From Hyalangium gracile (lineage in GTDB: Bacteria > Myxococcota > Myxococcia > Myxococcales > Myxococcaceae): 64,000 nt of DNA. This document shows, piece by piece, positions 47,215-54,489 of the stretch. The stretch spans positions 186,001-250,000 of the forward strand of contig NZ_JAHXBG010000003.1 of assembly GCF_020103725.1 (NCBI RefSeq), in the 5' to 3' direction. Made by a program: the position numbers and the translations under genes. Position 1 is the stretch's first letter, and every line of letters begins with the position of its first letter. A model generated the notes under the pieces. That model saw only the letters and a program-made list of their open reading frames with translations. It had not been told where the DNA came from and searched no databases.

Positions 47215-48666
47215 ATGAAACTCCAGCGCCTGTTGCTCAGCTCCTTCTGCTGTGTAGCCATCCTGGCCGCCTGCGGCGGTCCTATCGAGCCCGGGGAAGA
47301 GGAGGTCCCCTCCCTGCGGACCTCTGAAGCGGCGGAGATGGCGGAGCAGGATCCGGGCTGGCCCACCCAGGGCACCCAGCTCCACGCCTCGAGCCTGACG
47401 AGCGCGTCCTTCCTCGAGGCCACGCTCAACGGGGTCCCCATCGAGAACCTGCACCTGGAGCAGGGCGAGCTCGTCGGCTCGCAGCCCTACACGCTCTCAC
47501 GGACCACGCCCAGCATGCTGCCGTGCACGGCCGTCGCCTCGGGGCTCGCGCGCTCCTGCGGCTTCACCGCCATGGGCATCGGCACCTGCACGCCGGGCGA
47601 ACCCGTGACCCTGGGCGGTGGCGCCTGCGGCCTGGGCTCGTGCACGGGAGATCCGGTGGTGCGCGTCTGCGCTGGCACCGCCACCTGCGAGCACACCAGC
47701 CCCTCGCGCCTGGTCTCGGGCGATGACGCCTGCATCAACTCGTGCCCGAGCGTTCAGTTCACCTGCCCCACCAGCGGCGTCTACAACGTGATGGCGGGGC
47801 CCTACCAGACGGGCACCAGCTGGAGCATGACCCTGGTGCCGGACACCGGCGCGCTGCCCGGCAAGCGCGTGCTGCGCGGCACCGCCCTACAGGGCGCGCT
47901 CCTCAAGGCGCAGGTGAATGGCGAGGCCACCGCGGTGCGCATCGAGGCCGTGGTCAACGCCGCGCAGGTGCCGGTCCCAGGCCTCAAGAGCTGGGACGCG
48001 ACGGGCGAGACCTTCCTCTACCACCTGAAGACGATGACTTTTGGAGGCGCCGCCGCCGTGGACGTGTGCCAGCCCGGGGCTGGTGCGTCCAATACGACCG
48101 GGCATCTGGCCGTGCCGATCAGCGGCGTCTTCGACACCACGTACGGCAGGCGCAGCGACGAGGACCCGAGCCGCTTCACCTTCGGCTGCGACTCCGGCGT
48201 CATCGCCAAGTGCTACCGCTGGGGGTACAAGCCGTGGCTGGAGGGGCAGGACTCGCAGACGTCGATGAAGGACATGCATGAGGCCTGCACGCGCATGGCC
48301 CGGGCCGACTACTGCGGCAACGGCACCTCCTTCACCCTGGACGGCACCCCCATCCATCCGTGGGACGACCTGGACACCGCCATCCGTCCCCTTCCCGAGA
48401 ACGCGAGCACTCCGCTCTTCGAGGCGGGCTGGTCCCCTCACGGCGCGGTCTGCCTGAGCAAGACGCGCTGGGAGCACCTCAAGCCCATGCCGGCCGGCTG
48501 TCCCCTGGTGTCGCCCACCGTGGGCGTGCCGTGCCCGCCGGGCCAGCGCACGGACACCACGGGCCAGCTGTGCGCCACCGTGTGCAACACCCCCGAGGAG
48601 GCCAAGGCGTACAACCACAACCTGCGCCTCTTCAACGAGTCCCAGTACAACGTCATCGATGAGTAG
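47215..48666 (+). CDS. ADYC-domain lipoprotein
   Basis: A 483-residue putative lipoprotein (lipobox ILAAC). The C-terminal half contains the ADYC signature (MARADYCGNGTSFTLDG) preceded by Trp and Cys positions typical of this myxobacterial extracellular domain, plus many Cys pairs (for example CTPGEPVTLGGGACGLGSC), suggesting a disulfide-rich secreted fold. Its function is unknown. The ATG is preceded by GAGGGT and a sigma-54-like promoter, suggesting control by the neighbouring FHA activator. The frame extends slightly upstream. Confidence 0.85.
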   Translation: MKLQRLLLSSFCCVAILAACGGPIEPGEEEVPSLRTSEAAEMAEQDPGWPTQGTQLHASSLTSASFLEATLNGVPIENLHLEQGELVGSQPYTLSRTTPSMLPCTAVASGLARSCGFTAMGIGTCTPGEPVTLGGGACGLGSCTGDPVVRVCAGTATCEHTSPSRLVSGDDACINSCPSVQFTCPTSGVYNVMAGPYQTGTSWSMTLVPDTGALPGKRVLRGTALQGALLKAQVNGEATAVRIEAVVNAAQVPVPGLKSWDATGETFLYHLKTMTFGGAAAVDVCQPGAGASNTTGHLAVPISGVFDTTYGRRSDEDPSRFTFGCDSGVIAKCYRWGYKPWLEGQDSQTSMKDMHEACTRMARADYCGNGTSFTLDGTPIHPWDDLDTAIRPLPENASTPLFEAGWSPHGAVCLSKTRWEHLKPMPAGCPLVSPTVGVPCPPGQRTDTTGQLCATVCNTPEEAKAYNHNLRLFNESQYNVIDE

Positions 48667-48682
48667 TTGGCGGTCCTGGTGC

Positions 48683-48706
48683 GGCACGGGCTCCTGGCTC
48701 CGTGCC
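48683..48706. terminator. Hairpin after the ADYC lipoprotein gene
   Basis: GGCACGG/CCGTGCC (7-bp stem, 10-nt loop) lies 17 nt after the stop codon. It lacks a T-run but is placed as a transcript-end structure would be. Confidence 0.4.
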
Positions 48707-48720
48707 CACCCTGTCCCGGA

Positions 48721-48740
48721 GGCGTGACGTCCGTCACGCC
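48721..48740. repeat. 20-bp near-perfect palindrome upstream of the metallopeptidase gene
   Basis: GGCGTGACGTCCGTCACGCC has 9-bp perfect arms around a 2-bp spacer. It sits 100 bp before the metallopeptidase ATG and is operator-like. A terminator role is also possible. Confidence 0.45.
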
Positions 48741-48839
48741 CCACCCCTCCCGCCGCGAGCCGCGGCACTTCCCTGATCACCCCTGAGCTGTCCCGAGAGG
48801 CCTGAGCGAGCGATCGCCCAGGGCCGTGGAGAACCTGTC

Positions 48840-50777
48840 ATGCCCGCGAAGAACCCGATGAAGCCCTGGCTGCTGATGGGCTGTGTCCTGATGACCGGCT
48901 GTCTCGACGAGGTGCAGCTCGACGATTCCTCGCTGAGGGCCGCGGACGAGCAGCTCGTCGCAGTGCTCCAGCTGGCCACGAACGCCAACCTCCAGCTGCG
49001 CTGGACCAGCGACGGCCGGGCCGCCGCGGTCTTCCACCGAGACCGCTCGCCGCTGTTCGTGTTCGAGAACGATGATCCGCGAGGCCGGCTGATCAGCTGG
49101 GCGCGCTCCAACGCCCGGCTGCTCGGCTTCACGCCGCCGGACGGGAGCACTGGCGACACGCTGTTCAGCGAGCTGGAGTTCCAGCGGCGCATCGAGGCCA
49201 TCGCCCCGGTGGCTCCGAGCCCGGGCCTGGTGGTCCACCGCTACGCGCAGCGCTACCGGGGCTACCGCGTGCTCGGCCCCGACGAGAGCGTGGCGGTCAG
49301 CAGCGACGGCTCCGGCGGGGTGCTCTCCATCGTCGGCACGTTCGTCGACAACCGCCGGGAGCTGGCCGGCCTGCGCAACCCCATCTCCCGCGAGGTCGCC
49401 GAGCGGACGGTGCTCGCCAGCGTGGGAGGCGACAGCGTGCTCGAGAAGCTCGAGCTGGTCGCCGTGCCCGAGCGAGGGACGATGGCCTGGGCCGCGGAGC
49501 TGAGCGGCTCCACCGGAGCGCTCCTGGTGCTGCTGGCGGCCGACACGGGCGCGCTGATCGAGCGCCGCGAGCTGGCCGCCGAGAGCGCCTTCGACCACGT
49601 GCCGGTGGCCCAGGTGCGAGGCACCGCGATGACCGACGATCCGATGACGACGGCGGAGGCGATCTACCCGTGGCTGCCCGGCTCGACCTGGACTGGCAGC
49701 TACAACCCGCTCACGGGCTGGAAGCTGCGCCTGGGGGATGACCGAGCGCTGGTCTACGATCTCCATCAGGAGAACAACCTGCTGCCCACCGTCCACCTGG
49801 CCAACCAGTTCCTGCCGGGGACCCAGGTGCCGGGCTCGTTCTTCACGGCCACGGCGGCGTCCGATGTCTTCCAGTTCAATACGCAGAACATGTACCAGAA
49901 GGCCCGGACGGCGCTGATGCACCTGGATGCCCTGCACCAGCCCTTCGGCTGGGACCACGCGCCGACGTCGCCCTTCGGCCTGTTCACGCCAGGGCCGCTC
50001 AACCTGGTGACCAACATCGACACGAGCCCCGAGGCCGGCGAGCTCGACATGTGCGACGGGGCGCTGGGCAGGTTCCAGCAGTGCCAGGTCCAGGGGGCCG
50101 CCATCCAGCCCGCCCATCCGGGAGTGACGACCTCCTGCATCTATGCCTGCGTGAGCCGCTCCGGCGTGCTCTTCCACGAGCTGGGGCACTACGTCGACCA
50201 GCATGCGACCCACGGGGTGATGGGCTCCTCGGTGCTGTCGGGCAAGTGCATGCCGGACACGACCGACGAGGCCATCCCGCTGCGGGAGACGCTGAGCGAC
50301 GTGACGGCGCTCTACCTGGGGCGCAAGCTGTACACGGACCTGCCCTACGACTTCTCCACCACGAGCACCTCGTGCACCTTCGCGAGCCTCGGCCAGGGGA
50401 GCTCGCGGGTGCACGATCCGGGCTGCATCACCTCCGACGCGCAGATCGGCCAGTTCGACAACGATCGGCCGAGCACCAATCCCAACGGCGCCTGCGGCAC
50501 CTCGGCGGGCTACAGGATGACGTCGGTCAACCAGGCGGTGTGGTCGTGGCTCAACGGGCGCCTCTGCTCCACCCAGGCGCCCTACGGCTGCACGCCGTTC
50601 CGCAGGAACCCGGACGACTTCATGAGCGGGATGATCTACGCCATGGGCCAGTCGAACGCGCAGAGCTACCAGACGTTCTTCGAGAACATCGAGACGTATA
50701 TCTGGGTCCAGCGCGGCAGCGCGGCGGCGAACGTGTTCCACTCCATCATGGCGTCCCACGGCATCGTCGATCCGTAA
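48840..50777 (+). CDS. Secreted gluzincin-type metallopeptidase lipoprotein (M4/M36-like)
   Basis: A 645-residue exported protein (lipobox LMTGC). The N-terminal ~45-240 looks like a propeptide with an FTP-like fold. The C-terminal half carries the zinc motif VLFHELGHYVDQH (HELGH) followed ~50 residues on by RETLSDVTALYLG, which fits the third zinc ligand Glu of thermolysin-type (gluzincin) peptidases. Several Cys suggest disulfides. The closing ~150 residues are not standard for M4, so the family is approximate. It follows the ADYC gene in the same direction after a palindrome-rich gap and could share its secretion context. An alternative start is the ATG at residue 7. Confidence 0.85.
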   Translation: MPAKNPMKPWLLMGCVLMTGCLDEVQLDDSSLRAADEQLVAVLQLATNANLQLRWTSDGRAAAVFHRDRSPLFVFENDDPRGRLISWARSNARLLGFTPPDGSTGDTLFSELEFQRRIEAIAPVAPSPGLVVHRYAQRYRGYRVLGPDESVAVSSDGSGGVLSIVGTFVDNRRELAGLRNPISREVAERTVLASVGGDSVLEKLELVAVPERGTMAWAAELSGSTGALLVLLAADTGALIERRELAAESAFDHVPVAQVRGTAMTDDPMTTAEAIYPWLPGSTWTGSYNPLTGWKLRLGDDRALVYDLHQENNLLPTVHLANQFLPGTQVPGSFFTATAASDVFQFNTQNMYQKARTALMHLDALHQPFGWDHAPTSPFGLFTPGPLNLVTNIDTSPEAGELDMCDGALGRFQQCQVQGAAIQPAHPGVTTSCIYACVSRSGVLFHELGHYVDQHATHGVMGSSVLSGKCMPDTTDEAIPLRETLSDVTALYLGRKLYTDLPYDFSTTSTSCTFASLGQGSSRVHDPGCITSDAQIGQFDNDRPSTNPNGACGTSAGYRMTSVNQAVWSWLNGRLCSTQAPYGCTPFRRNPDDFMSGMIYAMGQSNAQSYQTFFENIETYIWVQRGSAAANVFHSIMASHGIVDP

Positions 50778-50821
50778 GGAGGGCGGCGTAACCCCCGAGG
50801 CGCCGCCCCGCCGAGCGCCGC

Positions 50822-52120
50822 TCAGTCCGCCCCGGTGAGCTGACCATCGGGGCGGACGAGCGGCGGCGGCGCGACCCACAGCGCCGTGGGGTTCTCGTAG
50901 CCGACCTCGAAGGACTGGAGGATGGGCGGCCAGCGGTCCGAGAACAGCGCCCAGTTGTACTCGGTGGCCTTGGAGGTGAGGAGCTTTCCGTCCCGGTCGC
51001 GCTGGTCGCACGCGTAGTCGGTGAACTTCCACGCCACGGGGCCCATCTCCAGGCAGATGAGCGGAGTCAAGGCGCGCATCAGCTCGGAGCGAGGCACCTC
51101 GTCCGGGCGGGGCGTGGTCGGCGTGAAGGCGGGCTGCACCGCGGTGAACTGCTCCTGGTAGGCCAGGAAGTTGTTGGCGATGCCGATGAGCGCGTCTCGC
51201 ACCCCGGCGCTGGGAGTCTGCCGGGCCTGCTCGAAGAGCGCGAAGGCCACGACGACCAGGCTCTCGGTGGACACGCTGGGCAGCAGGCGCGAGAACTCCG
51301 ACGGGCGCGGCACGTCGTGGGCGTGCTGCAGCGCGAAGGCATAGGCGAGCTGGGCCTGATCGGGGCGGGAGCCGGGGCGGGAGAACTCCGCCAGCACGCG
51401 CGCGGCGGGGGCGGGGCCGACGGACTGCCTCCAGGAGAGGTACAGCTCTCCCGAGCCGCCGATGTCCGTGAAGATGGCGACGTTGCCGTGGTTGAGGCAG
51501 CGCTCCAGGGTGACGATGACGGCCTCGGCCTTGGCGAGCGGATCCCTGCCTGGCGCCTCGATGTAGAGCTTGGCGAAGCGCTGCGCGGTGGTCCAGAGGG
51601 TGCGCGGATCGCTCAGGGCCTCGAGGTTGAGCGCGCCCTGCATGGAGGCGAACGCGGCGGCCACGTCACGAGGCAGGCCGTACCAGGTCATCGCCTGCGA
51701 GAGGGCCTCGAGGGCGAGCCGCCGCGGCCCCCGGAGCCCGACGCGGTCCAGCGCCTGGGGGATGGAGGAGGAGGGCTCGCCCTGAGCGGCGTCGATGATG
51801 CGGTGGGCGACGGCCGCGCCGAGGATGCCCTTGCCGGCCTCCTGCGAGGCATGAGGGGCGAAGCCGAACCAGTTGGGCATGATGCGGCTGACGCCCCCCG
51901 GGCGGAAGGCCGGGTCGATGATCGCCTGCATGGCGTGGGCGAGGCGCAGGTAGCCCTGGGTGATGAGCCGGTTCTGCTCCAGGGGCGAGGCGTTGGGAGG
52001 CAGCGACGAGAAGAGCCCGGGCACCGCCGCGCGCAGCGTGTTGGACTCGGAGCTGGCGGCCTGCATCGCGCTGCCGGAGGTGGACTGCGGGGATGGGCTG
52101 GACAGTCGGCGGGGATCCAC
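50822..52120 (-). CDS. Uncharacterised 432-residue protein
   Basis: A soluble, mostly helical protein with no domain I recognise. The N-terminal ~45 residues are Ser/Pro/Ala-rich. A conserved-looking stretch (MPNWFGFAPHASQEAGKGI) and several Trp and Arg positions suggest a buried pocket. No signal peptide or membrane segment is seen. The start is a GTG with AGGAG about ten bases before it. It converges on the metallopeptidase gene 44 bp away. No neighbour suggests a role. Confidence 0.6.
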   Translation of the reverse strand: MDPRRLSSPSPQSTSGSAMQAASSESNTLRAAVPGLFSSLPPNASPLEQNRLITQGYLRLAHAMQAIIDPAFRPGGVSRIMPNWFGFAPHASQEAGKGILGAAVAHRIIDAAQGEPSSSIPQALDRVGLRGPRRLALEALSQAMTWYGLPRDVAAAFASMQGALNLEALSDPRTLWTTAQRFAKLYIEAPGRDPLAKAEAVIVTLERCLNHGNVAIFTDIGGSGELYLSWRQSVGPAPAARVLAEFSRPGSRPDQAQLAYAFALQHAHDVPRPSEFSRLLPSVSTESLVVVAFALFEQARQTPSAGVRDALIGIANNFLAYQEQFTAVQPAFTPTTPRPDEVPRSELMRALTPLICLEMGPVAWKFTDYACDQRDRDGKLLTSKATEYNWALFSDRWPPILQSFEVGYENPTALWVAPPPLVRPDGQLTGAD

Positions 52121-52381
52121 GCGGGCGCGCTCCTGAAGGGATCGGCGGGATGCCGTGCGCCCATTCTACAACGGGGCTCCGCGGGCTCCCTCCGGGTGGG
52201 GGAGCGAGAAGACCGATGGTGAACGGGCGGGATGCCAGATGTCGGCTCGCCGTCTCTCGGCTTGGGTGCACGGGGCTCCTGAGCGAGCCCGTCATGGGCT
52301 GTGTTGGGCTTCCCGTGTATGGGGCGGAGAGGACCTGCTCCCTCCTCGACCCATGCCGACCGGCTGGGGCAGCATGTCCGC

Positions 52382-54385
52382 ATGCGGATTGTCCCCCTCC
52401 TGCTCGGACTGCTCCTGTCCGGGAGCGCCCTCGCCGAGCCGGACACCTTCTGGCTTGGCTCCGGGCGCAGCGGCTCCTTGCTCGTCAACACGCCCAACAC
52501 GCTCGTCAACCACTACGCGCGGCTCACCGCCAGCGCGGCGGCCGGGACGCGGGAGCTGACGGTCTCCCCCTCCACCGACTTCGTCGCCGGAGAGCTGGTG
52601 CTGCTGCATCAGTCCACCGGCCTCACCCCCGCGCCTCCCTCGGGAGCCCAGGGACGGCTCAACCTCGAGACCTCCACCGTGGGCCAGTTCGAGTACGCAC
52701 GCGTGGAGGCCGTCTCTCCCGGAGCGCTGCGACTGACCGCTCCGCTCATCAACAGCTACCCGCCAGGTGTGACGCAGGTGGTGAGCGTGCCCGAGTACAC
52801 CGATGTCCAGGTACTCACCGGCGCCTCGCTGCAAGCACTCCCCTGGAATGGCAGCACGGGTGGCATCCTCGCCATGCTGGTCTCCGGCACCCTGAGCAAT
52901 GACGGCCTCATCTCCGCGGACAGCGTGGGCTTTCGCGGCGGCCCCTACATCAACCAGGCCAACCTCAACGACTGCCCTCCTGACCCGGACCTCTCCCTGC
53001 CCCAGGGTGGCAGCATCAAGGGAGAAGGGCTGGTGCCCGAGCGCTTCGGCACGGCCTCCGGGCGGGGCAACCTGACCCTCGGTGGCGGCGGTGGCAGCTG
53101 TCACAATTCCGGAGGCGGGGGCGGAGGCCATGCAGGCCTCGGAGGCAGGGGTGCTTTCTCGGTCGACCCTGCTCAGAACGTGGGAGGCCTGGGCGGAGCG
53201 GCGGTGGACTACCTCCCCCACGAGCGTCTCCTGTTCGGAGGAGGGGGCGGCGCGGGCCACGGCAACAACGACCGCGGGACCAGCGGCGGTACGGGTGGAG
53301 GGCTGATCCTCATCCGGGCCGGCGCGGTGACGGGGACCGGACGCTTCAGCGCCAGGGGCATGGCCGTACCTCCGACGACTGGAACCGGAGATGACGGGGC
53401 AGGCGGGGGCGGCGCGGGCGGGGCCATCTCCCTGCGTGCCTTGGGAGAAGTGACGTGCGGCGGCGCGGAAGCCTCCGGCGGCTCGGGCGGAAACACCATC
53501 CATCCCACCATCGCCGTCGGTCCCGGCGGAGGGGGTAGCGGGGGCGTCATCTTCCTGCAGGGCGCATCCCTCGCCTGCCCCACGGTGGTGCTCGCCGGCG
53601 CACCCGGGCGCTCGCTGGCCACGGGCACCAGCCGCGGAGCAGGCCCGATCAGCCTCGATGGCGGCACCTCCTATGGCTCCGCGCAGCCCCTCTCCGCGCC
53701 CTTGCGGATGCCAGCCACGCCCACGCTGACGCAGCCGGCGGATGGGGCCCCCCTGGTGGAACAGCGCACCCGGCTCGAGGGCGTGGCCGAGCCCGATGTC
53801 CGAGTCCATCTCTACCTGGATGGCCAGCCCTACGCGGAGTTGGTGCCCGATGGCTCCAGCGGAACGTTCGCCTACACGCCCCCCTCCGACCTCCCGCTGG
53901 GCGCTCGCGAGCTGAGCGTCTCCGCCGAGTTCCTGGGCCTCCGCAGCCCGCTCTCCCCACCGAGCCGCTTCGAGGTCGTGATGCGGCCCGTCCTCGTGCT
54001 GCCCGCGGAGGATGCGCGGGTGGACCCCACGCCGCTGCTCGCGGGCACGAGCCTGAGCGGCGCCACCGTCAGCCTCGAGATAGACGATGTCGAGGTGGCC
54101 CGTCTGCCCTTGGATGCCGAGAGGCGCTTCCTCTACACGCTCCCGGCCACGCAGGCGCTCGCCCCCGGCAGACACAGCGCCACCGTCCGCTTCTGGGATG
54201 CCGCGGGCAACCCGGGCCTCGCCTCTCCTCCCACGAGCTTCGAGGTGCTATCGCCCTCGGAGCTCGATGTCGGCTGCGGGTGCGGAGCCTCTCCCGGCAC
54301 GGGGCTGGGAGCCATGGCGGTACTGCTCGGCCTGTGGGTCCTGCGTCGGCGCCACGGCCCGCCCTTCCCTCGTCGGCGCCAGTAG
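52382..54385 (+). CDS. MYXO-CTERM surface protein, AgmC-like, Gly-rich with Ig-like repeats
   Basis: A 667-residue secreted protein. Residues 1-18 form a signal peptide (ending ALA). The central ~210-440 is strongly Gly-rich. Two or three Ig/cadherin-like repeats (~470-640: PTLTQPADGAPLVEQRTRLE; PVLVLPAEDARVDPTP) follow. The C-terminus is a MYXO-CTERM tail: CGCG motif, hydrophobic segment, then Arg-rich end. Such tails are processed and anchored at the myxobacterial surface. Gly-rich plus Ig-like architecture resembles proteins annotated as adventurous-gliding AgmC; I do not claim orthology. A copy of the 61-bp repeat begins 11 bp after the stop. Confidence 0.85.
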   Translation: MRIVPLLLGLLLSGSALAEPDTFWLGSGRSGSLLVNTPNTLVNHYARLTASAAAGTRELTVSPSTDFVAGELVLLHQSTGLTPAPPSGAQGRLNLETSTVGQFEYARVEAVSPGALRLTAPLINSYPPGVTQVVSVPEYTDVQVLTGASLQALPWNGSTGGILAMLVSGTLSNDGLISADSVGFRGGPYINQANLNDCPPDPDLSLPQGGSIKGEGLVPERFGTASGRGNLTLGGGGGSCHNSGGGGGGHAGLGGRGAFSVDPAQNVGGLGGAAVDYLPHERLLFGGGGGAGHGNNDRGTSGGTGGGLILIRAGAVTGTGRFSARGMAVPPTTGTGDDGAGGGGAGGAISLRALGEVTCGGAEASGGSGGNTIHPTIAVGPGGGGSGGVIFLQGASLACPTVVLAGAPGRSLATGTSRGAGPISLDGGTSYGSAQPLSAPLRMPATPTLTQPADGAPLVEQRTRLEGVAEPDVRVHLYLDGQPYAELVPDGSSGTFAYTPPSDLPLGARELSVSAEFLGLRSPLSPPSRFEVVMRPVLVLPAEDARVDPTPLLAGTSLSGATVSLEIDDVEVARLPLDAERRFLYTLPATQALAPGRHSATVRFWDAAGNPGLASPPTSFEVLSPSELDVGCGCGASPGTGLGAMAVLLGLWVLRRRHGPPFPRRRQ

Positions 54386-54395
54386 GCCCGAGTCG

Positions 54396-54456
54396 GCGAA
54401 CCGGTACCGAACTGGTATGACAAGCAGACCAGTTCGGACAGAGTGCGCCCGACAGG
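54396..54456 (-). repeat. 61-bp dispersed hairpin repeat, copy B
   Basis: The reverse complement matches copy A (39845-39905) at 59 of 61 positions, with the 10-bp hairpin arms identical. It sits in the 104-bp gap between the MYXO-CTERM gene and the convergent HD/Hsp90-like gene. Such placement, between 3' ends, is typical of REP-like elements. Confidence 0.8.
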
Positions 54457-54489
54457 GCCGCCCGGACGCGGGGGGCCTGGGCGCTCACC

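Noticed and set aside
48668-48682. A second GG-N10-GC sigma-54-like match (TGGC...GTGC)
   Set aside because: The -24 element is poor beyond TGGC, and GG/GC pairs are frequent by chance at this GC content.
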